Positions 21,340-34,100 of a DNA stretch of 64,000 nucleotides are shown here, piece after piece (the first letter of the stretch is position 1; the number at the start of each line of letters is the position of its first letter). Source of the stretch: Aldrovandia affinis (lineage: Eukaryota > Chordata > Actinopteri > Notacanthiformes > Halosauridae). The position numbers were made by a program, and so were the translations under genes. The stretch spans positions 1,798,001-1,862,000 of the forward strand of contig JAINUG010000114.1 in assembly GCA_029706075.1 (NCBI GenBank), read 5' to 3'. Below the pieces are notes generated by a model that was not told where the DNA came from, searched no databases, and worked only from the letters and a program-made list of their open reading frames with translations.

Positions 21340-22135
21340 AAAACTCTACAGTCTGGTTTTAGGCACCATCAAACAGTCTGGTTTTAGGTGCCATCACATT
21401 ACAGAAACCACCATATGTTACATTACCCGATGGTAATGTTTTTACCATCTTTGAAATATTTCACAAATATTTCACAAATATGCTAAATAAGTTCTGTCAT
21501 TTGAGGATGCAGAGAGAATTATACATGCCTTTGTTTCATCATGCTTTATTTTCAGGTATTAACCAAAAGTCACTGGCTTGCCTTCAGATCATTCTGAATT
21601 CTGCTGCTAGGCTTTTAACAAGAACTAACCGCACGTCTCATATCACTCCAGTGCTGGCTTCCCTACACTGGTTGTCGATGAAATGTATTGTACACATATA
21701 AGGCATTGCACGAGCTGGCGCCACTATATATTGCTGAATTGTTGGTCCCATATACTGCAACAAGGCTGCTTAGTTCCTCAGGTCAAGGATTTCTGGTAGT
21801 TCCACAGTCAAATCAAGGGGTGATCGTGCCTTCGCTGTGCTTGCTCCTAGATTCTGGAATAGCCTACCCTCTTATATTAGATCCGCTGAATCAGTCTTAG
21901 CTTTTAAATCTAATCTTAAAACCCATTTTTACAGATTGTCTTTCCCCAATGTATGATTTTATTGTATTGATTGTTTATTTTTACTTGTTTTACTTTTTAT
22001 ATTTGTATACTTAGTATCCATTGTTATGTTTTGCTTTTATTGTCCTTTTTTTCAGCTATTGTACTGTCTTTTGTCAAGCACCGTGTGCTCATAGCTAGAA
22101 AGGTGCTCTATAAATAAACGTATTAGTATTATTTT
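21340..22135 (+). pseudogene. L2-type LINE 3' fragment in left arm
   Basis: YMPLFHHALFSGINQKSLAC, LQIILNSAARLLTRTNRTSH and ITPVLASLHWLSMK, then YKALHELAPLYIAELLVPYT are the C-terminal motifs of fish L2. The 3' end AAAGGTGCTCTATAAATAAA is the standard L2 terminus. Copies on the minus strand lie at 25,138-25,915, 28,443-29,220 and 31,745-32,525. Confidence 0.85.
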
Positions 22136-22254
22136 GTTGGATTTTATTTAAAATTATTATTATGGTTGTGAATAATTGTGATATATCTTTTTGAGAAAAA
22201 AATATTACTTGTTAGAAGTACTATGGAAACTATAAATGGGGATTGGCATATATA

Positions 22255-22572
22255 CAGTGGGTATAAAAATTATTCACCCCCTTTGACATTTTTGACATTT
22301 TATTTTCTTACTTCATGGAATCAAAATGTATTTAATTGGGATTTCTTGCCACTGCTCAACACAGAATACTCTGTAATGTAAAATAAAATGTAAAACTGTA
22401 AAGCTTTAAAAAAACAGACAATAATTGGAAAAAAGTATTCGTCCCCTTTGACTTAATACTTTGTAGACACACCTTTCGCTGCAATTACAGCTGTGAGTCT
22501 CAGCATTACCAGCTTTGCCCATCTGGACATTACAATTCTTGCTGATTCTTCTTTTCAAAACTGCTAGAGCTC
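22255..22572 (-). mobile_element. Inverted copy of a Tc1 right end
   Basis: Begins with the Tc1 terminus CAGTGGGTATAAAAATTATT next to TA (22,253-22,254) and is the reverse complement of 24,696-25,013. It is not an independent left end: the true, degenerate left end of that element is near 22,978. Confidence 0.8.
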
Positions 22573-22977
22573 GTGCAATGCCTTATATGTGTACCGATTT
22601 TGGATTGATTGATTGATTGATTGATTGATTGAGGAACTAAATTGGATTTTGACTTTGGATTACGGAATTGGAGAAAGAAAAGGATTGGGAAAACTCAAAT
22701 ACATACAGTCCACAGACTGTATGTATTTGAGTTTTCCCAATTACGCATCCTTTTTTATGTTTTGTTTAAAATACTGCCTCCTCCGGATTATTCACTTGCC
22801 TGTGCCCTCTGAAAATGTCTGTGAGTGTCACCCCAACCCAAGGGACACCACACTATGTACTGCGTTCAATATATTTATATAAATTCTTTAACTTTGTAAA
22901 AACTTTGTAATTGCCTACACCCTCTAAAAGGTCCTTGTGTGTCACCCCACCCAGAGTGGCACTACAATATCCTATAT
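22568..22977. other. Rearranged spacer between inverted end and Tc1
   Basis: From 22,568 to 22,594 it repeats 27 bp of the L2 copy at 25,537-25,563. A (GATT)n run (22,606-22,634), a perfect 27-bp hairpin (22,684-22,741) and two similar CACCCCA-containing stretches (near 22,830 and 22,940) follow. No gene is present. Confidence 0.6.
22684..22741. repeat. Perfect 27-bp hairpin, 4-bp loop
   Basis: ATTGGGAAAACTCAAATACA...CAGTC at 22,684-22,710 pairs without mismatch with 22,715-22,741. The loop is CACA. Confidence 0.95.
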
Positions 22978-25013
22978 AGAGTGAATATAAAAAGTATGCA
23001 TTTTTCATATTTTATTTTCTACATGGAATCAAAACAAAATACTCTATAATGTCAATAAAAAATTTAAAAAACTCTAAAGCTTTTTTCTTAATGAATTACA
23101 AATAAAAAACAACATAATTAATTGCCTGAGTATTCAGCCTTTTTTCTAAGACACGCCTAAATAAACTCTGGTACAATCAACTGTCTTCAGAGGTCACATG
23201 ATTATTTGATCAGAGTCCACCTGCGTAGACGTAAGGTGTTTCAAATTATTTGAATTTAATACACCTGTCTGTAAGAGGTTCTACAGTTGGCTATTGCATT
23301 AAGAGCAAGTAAGAGCTTTATCATGAAGACCATATAACTTTAAAAGCAAATCAGAGAAAAGGTTTTTCTAAAGCACCAATCAGGTGAAATGAGAAGATTT
23401 CAAAGACTTTGAATATCCCCTGGAGTACCATTAGGTCCATCATAAAGAAATGATGACTGTGAATTTGCCTATAACAGGCTGTCCTCCAAAACTGAGCATC
23501 CGTGCAAGAATGGCACTTGTTAGGGTGTAGAGATGGAAGTGATGGAAGAGATGACTGTGATTTCCTGTGTCCTCTCCTCTCCCTCCCTGCAATATACAGC
23601 AGTTCTGTGATCTGGAGAACCTATTATCCAACAAATGGCTATCCCCTCCCACTTCCAGGGTCCTGCAATAAACCCAGTAAACAGGCTAAATACGGAATAT
23701 GGGAAATAACTGGTGTTCAGCATCAGTACTGCTGTGCTGCGTAGTCAGTCCTGCATCATCCCTAGAGTAGCAGACTTAGGATGTCTTTAGTAGTTGCACT
23801 GTATGCAGGCAGCGAATGCACTCATTTCAGATAACACCACTCTATAAAACTTAGAATGACATTAGTAGCTGTATCGTATGCCGGCAGCGAATGTCCTGAT
23901 GCCACTGAAGTACGATCAGACTTGTCAGAATGTCTTTAGTAGCTGGACTGTATACAGACAGCGGATACTTTAAGTCTGCAATCTTAGTCCAGTCCAGGCT
24001 CACCATGGGATGGTTTCTATGACGTGGGTCCTAGAGATTAAGCCCTTCAACTCCTGTATGTCTGTTACAGGGACAGGGGCAAACAAATGTTTGCGTTATA
24101 TATTGTATAAATGTGCTTAATGCTAATTGTATAGTTTGTCGGGATCATCTTCTCCAAATTGCTCCAGAAGAAAGTGGAGGTTTACATGTCACAATTGACC
24201 TTGAATTGCACAAAGAACAGGCACTTCATAAATCTGCACTTTGAGATAGTGGCAAAAAGAAAGCCATTATTGAAGAAAACTCACATGAAATCTCAAATAG
24301 AGTTTACCAGAAGGCATGTGGGAGACCCTCAAACCAAGTGGAGGAAGATTCTATGGTCTGATGAGACCAGGATTGAATTTTTGGCATCAAAGACTGTATG
24401 TTTGTAAAACAGGTGCCTAGTGTTATGGGGATGCTTCTATGCTCCAGGGACAACTTGTCAAAATGGATGGCACAAGATATAGACAAATCTTGGAGGAAAA
24501 CCTGCTGCAGTCTGTAAGAGACCTGCGACTTGGGAAACGATTTATATTCCATCAGGACAATGACCCAAAGCATACAGCAAAACCCATATTGGAGTGGTTT
24601 AAAAACAAAGTCAAAGCTCTGACCTGAGTCCCATTGAGAATCTGTGGAAATATTTGAAAATTGCTATTCACCACCAGTCCCCATCCAACCTCATGGAGCT
24701 CTAGCAGTTTTGAAAAGAAGAATCAGCAAGAATTGTAATGTCCAGATGGGCAAAGCTGGTAATGCTGAGACTCACAGCTGTAATTGCAGCGAAAGGTGTG
24801 TCTACAAAGTATTAAGTCAAAGGGGACGAATACTTTTTTCCAATTATTGTCTGTTTTTTTAAAGCTTTACAGTTTTACATTTTATTTTACATTACAGAGT
24901 ATTCTGTGTTGAGCAGTGGCAAGAAATCCCAATTAAATACATTTTGATTCCATGAAGTAAGAAAATAAAATGTCAAAAATGTCAAAGGGGGTGAATAATT
25001 TTTATACCCACTG
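22978..25013 (+). mobile_element. Tc1-like element with internal insertion and dead transposase
   Basis: The left end is degenerate (GTGAATATAAAAAGTATGCA). The right end TTTATACCCACTG is followed by TA. It is colinear with the element at 39,375-40,922, for example AGACACGCCTAAATAAACTC near 23,150. The transposase is broken: [50 protein letters not shown] and SPIENLWKYLKIAIHHQSPS lie in different frames. DNA of unrelated origin interrupts it at about 23,520-24,165. Confidence 0.8.
23520..24165. mobile_element. Unclassified insertion in Tc1 with three internal repeats
   Basis: Absent from the colinear element at 39,375. At about 23,770-23,965 there are three imperfect repeats with the shared words CTTTAGTAG/CATTAGTAG and GGCAGCGAATG/GACAGCGGAT. 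No coding potential is recognised, and the exact ends were not found. Confidence 0.45.
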
Positions 25014-27879
25014 TATATATGCCAATCCCCATTTATAGTTTCCATAGTACTTCTAACAAGTAATATTTTTTTCACAATTATTCACAACCATAATAATAAT
25101 TTTAAATAAAATCCAACAAAATAATACTAATACGTTTATTTATAGAGCACCTTTCTAGCTATGAGCACACGGTGCTTGACAAAAGACAGTACAATAGCTG
25201 AAAAAAAGGACAATAAAAGCAAAACATAACAATGGATACTAAGTATACAAATATAAAAAGTAAAACAAGTAAAAATAAACAATCAATACAATAAAATCAT
25301 ACATTGGGGAAAGACAATCTGTAAAAATGGGTTTTAAGATTAGATTTAAAAGCTAAGACTGATTCAGCGGATCTAATATAAGAGGGTAGGCTATTCCAGA
25401 ATCTAGGAGCAAGCACAGCGAAGGCACGATCACCCCTTGATTTGACTGTGGAACTACCAGAAATCCTTGACCTGAGGAACTAAGCAGCCTTGTTGCAGTA
25501 TATGGGACCAACAATTCAGCAATATATAGTGGCGCCAGCTCGTGCAATGCCTTATATGTGTACAATACATTTCATCGACAACCAGTGTAGGGAAGCCAGC
25601 ACTGGAGTGATATGAGACGTGCGGTTAGTTCTTGTTAAAAGCCTAGCAGCAGAATTCAGAATGATCTGAAGGCAAGCCAGTGACTTTTGGTTAATACCTG
25701 AAAATAAAGCATGATGAAACAAAGGCATGTATAATTCTCTCTGCATCCTCAAATGACAGAACTTATTTAGCATATTTGTGAAATATTTGTGAAATATTTC
25801 AAAGATGGTAAAAACATTACCATCGGGTAATGTAACATATGGTGGTTTCTGTAATGTGATGGCACCTAAAACCAGACTGTTTGATGGTGCCTAAAACCAG
25901 ACTGTAGAGTTTTCTATAAATCTACATTAACATGTCATTCTATAATGTTTTATGAAGTTGGTGAACATATTGGGGGATATCTGACCATTCTTCCAAACAG
26001 AATCTTTAAAGATCCTTCGGTCTGCAATTGTGGACTGCCCTCTTAAATTCAAACCACACATTTTTGATCGGGTTAAAGTCTTGAAACTGAGATGACCATT
26101 GCAAAACATTTTGCGATCGGTTAACCATTATTTGGTTGGTTTTGATGTACTGTATGCTTGGGATAATTGCCTTGCTGAAAGATCCAAGTTTCAACTTCTC
26201 TGTGGAAGGAACCAGGTTTTTGGCAAAATGTCTTGGTACTTGCTGGAGTTCATGATTCCAATAACCTTAACAAGAGCTCCAGGAAAAGTAGATGCAAAAC
26301 ATCTAAATTCCACCACCATATTTCACCCTAGGTATAGCTTATTTTCAACATAAGTGTCCTTCTTCCAATGCCAATCCCACCGCTGGTGTGCATGACCAAA
26401 AAAATTGTTAGATAGTTTGTTATTTGCTACAGAGGAAATATTACCCAACAGAAATAAACTGCCTAAGCTTTTATTCCAGGGTCACTGAGTCACAAAATAG
26501 AAGGGGTTCAGATGTGACATATTCTTAAGTAACAATAAGAAATATTTTTTTAAACATTGGGTCAAATGGTTGTCAAATGGTCAAATTGTTGTTGTACTGT
26601 AGTTTATTTGACATCTGAAAATGGTCACTAATATGCTTTTTCATGGTCGGTCTGAAAGAAGCCTGCCTCAAAAGATAGTAAATTATTTTTCTGTGAATTT
26701 TACACACATTGCTTTCATTCAGCAAATCATCAATGTGTTTCTGTTTAAAAAATAAGTTAATACAGCTCAACAAATCTTAAGCTATTCTATGCAGACATCA
26801 GGCAGCCATATGTTAACATATTCTGCATGATATTGGTTTTGAAAATCTTTTTTCCTTCTTTTCTCCCAAACTGTAAGGCCTAATTGTATACCTACCATAG
26901 GCCTTGTCCCATCATTGGAGCACCCTCCATCACTTAAGAATACATAATGATGAGAACGGGCCGTTCGGCCCATCTTGGCTCATCATGTCCTAGACAAGCA
27001 CATCTCCTCTAAAGCATGTGCTGCCAGCTGGCACTTCCTTTAAATCTGCAGTTCACCAGAATGGGCTGCGCTGTCATTCCATTTGAGAACTACATTTCAT
27101 GCACTGCTGGACTTCAGGCACCTGGTCAACTAGAGGAGTTGCTGTAGCGCAATGCCCTGGGGGCAACCCCCTCCTCAGTTGTGCGCCCATGAGTCAGCAC
27201 TAATGCGATCAAGGCACTCCACTAAACAAACCCGTTATTTTACAATCAGCACGTTATCACAAAACAATTGTGTTAATTTGCCCTGTGATGGAATGGGGTG
27301 GCCTCTTGTGTCTGGTTTGGCACTGGCTCACTGAAACCCTTTATTGGATTGAAAATCACATGGGATCAGTAAGCAGGATAATAATACAAATGTGGTTGTG
27401 TGCTCTCTTGCAAGATGGCAGACAACATTGATTGGCATATTATCTCATTTCTGTTTTACCTATGATGTCTAAGGAGATACGAGAAACACCTGGTCAGTAA
27501 TATGTACAATTACACTACTTACTTACTACTCCCTTTCCAGGGTGACTTGCATAGTTTGTATCTTAAACTTCTATACAGTTTCCACTATAGTCTATACAGT
27601 GACATCCCACCAAAGATCTGAAACCACAAAAATCTAGTTAAATGCTACTCTACACAATAATGAACACACATTTTAAGACAAAGTTGTTTTGTTGCATAGT
27701 ATATTTATTACTACAATGTTACAGAGCAAATCTTATGAAGGTTTTGATTGATAGGCTAATGGCTTACTGTAGCTTCAATGAATTTCTCAATTTAAATAAA
27801 CAGTCATTGTGAAAGAACATTTAACCATATATAGACCCTATCTAAAACATTGAGTGTAAACATTTTTAGCATAAAAAAG
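24571..27879. repeat. Tandem unit 1 (about 3.31 kb)
   Basis: Begins inside the Tc1 transposase (CATACAGCAAAACCCATATT) and ends in otherwise unique DNA (GTAAACATTTTTAGC). The next unit starts immediately, so the Tc1 reading [11 protein letters not shown] recurs after non-Tc1 DNA. The last 0.8 kb (27,056-27,870) are not part of the inverted repeat and hold no gene. Confidence 0.95.
24696..27055 (-). repeat. Right arm of large inverted repeat
   Basis: Reverse complement of 20,250-22,572 and also the main part of tandem unit 1. It contains on the minus strand the Tc1 right end, an L2 fragment (25,138-25,915), a Tc1 remnant (25,920-26,380) and a short CR1 tail at about 26,936-26,992 that the left arm lacks. 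Confidence 0.95.
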
Positions 27880-30800
27880 CATACAGCAAAACCCATATTG
27901 GAGTGGTTTAAAACAAAGTCAAAGCTCTGACCTGAGTCCCATTGAGAATCTGTGGAAATATTTGAAAATTGCTATTCACCACCAGTCCCCATCCAACCTC
28001 ATGGAGCTCTAGCAGTTTTGAAAAGAAGAATCAGCAAGAATTGTAATGTCCAGATGGGCAAAGCTGGTAATGCTGAGACTCACAGCTGTAATTGCAGCGA
28101 AAGGTGTGTCTACAAAGTATTAAGTCAAAGGGACGAATACTTTTTTCCAATTATTGTCTGTTTTTTTAAAGCTTTACAGTTTTACATTTTATTTTACATT
28201 ACAGAGTATTCTGTGTTGAGCAGTGGCAAGAAATCCCAATTAAATACATTTTGATTCCATGAAGTAAGAAAATAAAATGTCAAAAATGTCAAAGGGGGTG
28301 AATAATTTTTATACCCACTGTATATATGCCAATCCCCATTTATAGTTTCCATAGTACTTCTAACAAGTAATATTTTTTCACAATTATTCACAACCATAAT
28401 AATAATTTTAAATAAAATCCAACAAAATAATACTAATACGTTTATTTATAGAGCACCTTTCTAGCTATGAGCACACGGTGCTTGACAAAAGACAGTACAA
28501 TAGCTGAAAAAAAGGACAATAAAAGCAAAACATAACAATGGATACTAAGTATACAAATATAAAAAGTAAAACAAGTAAAAATAAACAATCAATACAATAA
28601 AATCATACATTGGGGAAAGACAATCTGTAAAAATGGGTTTTAAGATTAGATTTAAAAGCTAAGACTGATTCAGCGGATCTAATATAAGAGGGTAGGCTAT
28701 TCCAGAATCTAGGAGCAAGCACAGCGAAGGCACGATCACCCTTGATTTGACTGTGGAACTACCAGAAATCCTTGACCTGAGGAACTAAGCAGCCTTGTTG
28801 CAGTATATGGGACCAACAATTCAGCAATATATAGTGGCGCCAGCTCGTGCAATGCCTTATATGTGTACAATACATTTCATCGACAACCAGTGTAGGGAAG
28901 CCAGCACTGGAGTGATATGAGACGTGCGGTTAGTTCTTGTTAAAAGCCTAGCAGCAGAATTCAGAATGATCTGAAGGCAAGCCAGTGACTTTTGGTTAAT
29001 ACCTGAAAATAAAGCATGATGAAACAAAGGCATGTATAATTCTCTCTGCATCCTCAAATGACAGAACTTATTTAGCATATTTGTGAAATATTTGTGAAAT
29101 ATTTCAAAGATGGTAAAAACATTACCATCGGGTAATGTAACATATGGTGGTTTCTGTAATGTGATGGCACCTAAAACCAGACTGTTTGATGGTGCCTAAA
29201 ACCAGACTGTAGAGTTTTCTATAAATCTACATTAACATGTCATTCTATAATGTTTTATGAAGTTGGTGAACATATTGGGGGATATCTGACCATTCTTCCA
29301 AACAGAATCTTTAAAGATCCTTCGGTCTGCAATTGTGGACTGCCCTCTTAAATTCAAACCACACATTTTTGATCGGGTTAAAGTCTTGAAACTGAGATGA
29401 CCATTGCAAAACATTTTGCGATCGGTTAACCATTATTTGGTTGGTTTTGATGTACTGTATGCTTGGGATAATTGCCTTGCTGAAAGATCCAAGTTTCAAC
29501 TTCTCTGTGGAAGGAACCAGGTTTTTGGCAAAATGTCTTGGTACTTGCTGGAGTTCATGATTCCAATAACCTTAACAAGAGCTCCAGGAAAAGTAGATGC
29601 AAAACATCTAAATTCCACCACCATATTTCACCCTAGGTATAGCTTATTTTCAACATAAGTGTCCTTCTTCCAATGCCAATCCCACCGCTGGTGTGCATGA
29701 CCAAAAAATTGTTAGATAGTTTGTTATTTGCTACAGAGGAAATATTACCCAACAGAAATAAACTGCCTAAGCTTTTATTCCAGGGTCACTGAGTCACAAA
29801 ATAGAAGGGGTTCAGATGTGACATATTCTTAAGTAACAATAAGAAATATTTTTTTAAACATTGGGTCAAATGGTTGTCAAATGGTCAAATTGTTGTTGTA
29901 CTGTAGTTTATTTGACATCTGAAAATGGTCACTAATATGCTTTTTCATGGTCGGTCTGAAAGAAGCCTGCCTCAAAAGATAGTAAATTATTTTTCTGTGA
30001 ATTTTACACACATTGCTTTCATTCAGCAAATCATCAATGTGTTTCTGTTTAAAAAAATAAGTTAATACAGCTCAACAAATCTTAAGCTATTCTATGCAGA
30101 CATCAGGCAGCCATATGTTAACATATTCTGCATGATATTGGTTTTGAAAATCTTTTTTCCTTCTTTTCTCCCAAACTGTAAGGCCTAATTGTATACCTAC
30201 CATAGGCCTTGTCCCATCATTGGAGCACCCTCCATCACTTAAGAATACATAATGATGAGAACGGGCCGTTCGGCCCATCTTGGCTCATCATGTCCTAGAC
30301 AAGCACATCTCCTCTAAAGCATGTGCTGCCAGCTGGCACTTCCTTTAAATCTGCAGTTCACCAGAATGGGCTGCGCTGTCATTCCATTTGAGAACTACAT
30401 TTCATGCACTGCTGGACTTCAGGCACCTGGTCAACTAGAGGAGTTGCTGTAGCGCAATGCCCTGGGGGCAACCCCCTCCTCAGTTGTGCGCCCATGAGTC
30501 AGCACTAATGCGATCAAGGCACTCCACTAAACAAACCCGTTATTTTACAATCAGCACGTTATCACAAAACAATTGTGTTAATTTGCCCTGTGATGGAATG
30601 GGGTGGCCTCTTGTGTCTGGTTTGGCACTGGCTCACTGAAACCCTTTATTGGATTGAAAATCACATGGGATCAGTAAGCAGGATAATAATACAAATGTGG
30701 TTGTGTGCTCTCTTGCAAGATGGCAGACAACATTGATTGGCATATTATCTCATTTCTGTTTTACCTATGATGTCTAAGGAGATACGAGAAACACCTGGTC

Positions 30801-31184
30801 AGTAATATGTACAATTACACTACTTACTTACTACTCCCTTTCCAGGGTGACTTGCATAGTTTGTATCTTAAACTTCTATACAGTTTCCACTATAGTCTAT
30901 ACAGTGACATCCCACCAAAGATCTGAAACCACAAAAATCTAGTTAAATGCTACTCTACACAATAATGAACACACATTTTAAGACAAAGTTGTTTTGTTGC
31001 ATAGTATATTTATTACTACAATGTTACAGAGCAAATCTTATGAAGGTTTTGATTGATAGGCTAATGGCTTACTGTAGCTTCAATGAATTTCTCAATTTAA
31101 ATAAACAGTCATTGTGAAAGAACATTTAACCATATATAGACCCTATCTAAAACATTGAGTGTAAACATTTTTAGCATAAAAAAG
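27880..31184. repeat. Tandem unit 2 (about 3.31 kb)
   Basis: Near-identical to unit 1 at an offset of 3,305-3,309 bp. Visible differences are single bases and homopolymer lengths (for example one A missing in the run at about 27,914 and one C missing near 28,741). It contains minus-strand L2 (28,443-29,220) and Tc1 remnant (29,225-29,685) copies. Confidence 0.95.
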
Positions 31185-34100
31185 CATACAGCAAAACCCA
31201 TATTGGAGTGGTTTAAAAACAAAGTCAAAGCTCTGACCTGAGTCCCATTGAGAATCTGTGGAAATATTTGAAAATTGCTATTCACCACCAGTCCCCATCC
31301 AACCTCATGGAGCTCTAGCAGTTTTGAAAAGAAGAATCAGCAAGAATTGTAATGTCCAGATGGGCAAAGCTGGTAATGCTGAGACTCACAGCTGTAATTG
31401 CAGCGAAAGGTGTGTCTACAAAGTATTAAGTCAAAGGGGACGAATACTTTTTTCCAATTATTGTCTGTTTTTTTAAAGCTTTACAGTTTTACATTTTATT
31501 TTACATTACAGAGTATTCTGTGTTGAGCAGTGGCAAGAAATCCCAATTAAATACATTTTGATTCCATGAAGTAAGAAAATAAAATGTCAAAAATGTCAAA
31601 GGGGGTGAATAATTTTATACCCACTGTATATATGCCAATCCCCATTTATAGTTTCCATAGTACTTCTAACAAGTAATATTTTTTCACAATTATTCACAAC
31701 CATAATAATAATTTTAAATAAAATCCAACAAAATAATACTAATACGTTTATTTATAGAGCACCTTTCTAGCTATGAGCACACGGTGCTTGACAAAAGACA
31801 GTAAAAAAAAAAAAAAGGACAATAAAAGCAAAACATAACAATGGATACTAAGTATACAAATATAAAAAGTAAAACAAGTAAAAATAAACAATCAATACAA
31901 TAAAATCATACATTGGGGAAAGACAATCTGTAAAAATGGGTTTTAAGATTAGATTTAAAAGCTAAGACTGATTCAGCGGATCTAATATAAGAGGGTAGGC
32001 TATTCCAGAATCTAGGAGCAAGCACAGCGAAGGCACGATCACCCCTTGATTTGACTGTGGAACTACCAGAAATCCTTGACCTGAGGAACTAAGCAGCCTT
32101 GTTGCAGTATATGGGACCAACAATTCAGCAATATATAGTGGCGCCAGCTCGTGCAATGCCTTATATGTGTACAATACATTTCATCGACAACCAGTGTAGG
32201 GAAGCCAGCACTGGAGTGATATGAGACGTGCGGTTAGTTCTTGTTAAAAGCCTAGCAGCAGAATTCAGAATGATCTGAAGGCAAGCCAGTGACTTTTGGT
32301 TAATACCTGAAAATAAAGCATGATGAAACAAAGGCATGTATAATTCTCTCTGCATCCTCAAATGACAGAACTTATTTAGCATATTTGTGAAATATTTGTG
32401 AAATATTTCAAAGATGGTAAAAACATTACCATCGGGTAATGTAACATATGGTGGTTTCTGTAATGTGATGGCACCTAAAACCAGACTGTTTGATGGTGCC
32501 TAAAACCAGACTGTAGAGTTTTCTATAAATCTACATTAACATGTCATTCTATAATGTTTTATGAAGTTGGTGAACATATTGGGGGATATCTGACCATTCT
32601 TCCAAACAGAATCTTTAAAGATCCTTCGGTCTGCAATTGTGGACTGCCCTCTTAAATTCAAACCACACATTTTTGATCGGGTTAAAGTCTTGAAACTGAG
32701 ATGACCATTGCAAAACATTTTGCGATCGGTTAACCATTATTTGGTTGGTTTTGATGTACTGTATGCTTGGGATAATTGCCTTGCTGAAAGATCCAAGTTT
32801 CAACTTCTCTGTGGAAGGAACCAGGTTTTTGGCAAAATGTCTTGGTACTTGCTGGAGTTCATGATTCCAATAACCTTAACAAGAGCTCCAGGAAAAGTAG
32901 ATGCAAAACATCTAAATTCCACCACCATATTTCACCCTAGGTATAGCTTATTTTCAACATAAGTGTCCTTCTTCCAATGCCAATCCCACCGCTGGTGTGC
33001 ATGACCAAAAAAATTGTTAGATAGTTTGTTATTTGCTACAGAGGAAATATTACCCAACAGAAATAAACTGCCTAAGCTTTTATTCCAGGGTCACTGAGTC
33101 ACAAAATAGAAGGGGTTCAGATGTGACATATTCTTAAGTAACAATAAGAAATATTTTTTTAAACATTGGGTCAAATGGTTGTCAAATGGTCAAATTGTTG
33201 TTGTACTGTAGTTTATTTGACATCTGAAAATGGTCACTAATATGCTTTTTCATGGTCGGTCTTTCAAAAGATAGTAAATTATTTTTATTTTACACACATT
33301 GCTTTCATTCAGCAAATCATCAATGTGTTTCTGTTTAAAAAAATCTGAATACAGCTCAACAAATCTTCTATTCTATGCAGACATCAGGCAGCCATATGTT
33401 AACATATTCTGCATGATATTGGTTTTGAAAATCTTTTCCTTCTTTTCTCCCAAACTGTAAGGCCTAATTGTATACCTACCATAGGCCTTGTCCCATCATT
33501 GCAGCACCCTCCATCACTTAAGAATACATAATGATGACGTGGCCCATCTTGGCTCATCAGCACATCTCCTCTAAAGCATGTGCTGCCAGCTGGCACTTCC
33601 TTTAAATCTGCAGTTCACCAGAATGGGCTGCGCTGTCATTCCATTTGAGAACTACATTTCATGCACTGCTGGACTTCAGGCACCTGGTCAACTAGAGGAG
33701 TTGCTGTAGCGCAATGCCCTGGGGGCAACCCCCTCCTCAGTTGTGCGCCCATGAGTCAGCACTAATGCGATCAAGGCACTCCACTAAACAAACCCGTTAT
33801 TTTACAATCAGCACGTTATCACAAAACAATTGTGTTAATTTGCCCTGTGATGGAATGGGGTGGCCTCTTGTGTCTGGTTTGGCACTGGCTCACTGAAACC
33901 CTTTATTGGATTGAAAATCACATGGGATCAGTAAGCAGGATAATAATACAAATGTGGTTGTGTGCTCTCTTGCAAGATGGCAGACAACATTGATTGGCAT
34001 ATTATCTCATTTCTGTTTTACCTATGATGTCTAAGGAGATACGAGAAACACCTGGTCAGTAATATGTACAATTACACTACTTACTTACTACTCCCTTTCC

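Larger units (their letters stand above)
20250..22572 (+). repeat. Left arm of large inverted repeat
   Basis: This 2.3-kb segment is the reverse complement of 24,696-27,055. The same sequence occurs again in the second and third tandem units. The encoded shadow peptides (for example 84 residues at 20,899-21,153) are identical in all four copies. Contents: unique DNA, a Tc1 remnant (20,880-21,335), an L2 fragment (21,340-22,135), a return to the Tc1 remnant, then an inverted Tc1 end (22,255-22,572). It differs from the right copies by lacking a CR1 tail (about 57 bp) near 20,312 and by keeping about 14 bp near 22,185. Confidence 0.95.

Noticed and set aside
22255..25013. A single 2.76-kb Tc1 element bounded by two good termini
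   Set aside because: The left 318 bp are an inverted copy of the right end. The colinear true left end is the degenerate one near 22,978.
26099..26353. 84-codon plus-strand open frame present in all four repeat copies
   Set aside because: It is antisense to the Tc1 transposase remnant. Identity of the copies reflects recent duplication, not selection on a peptide.
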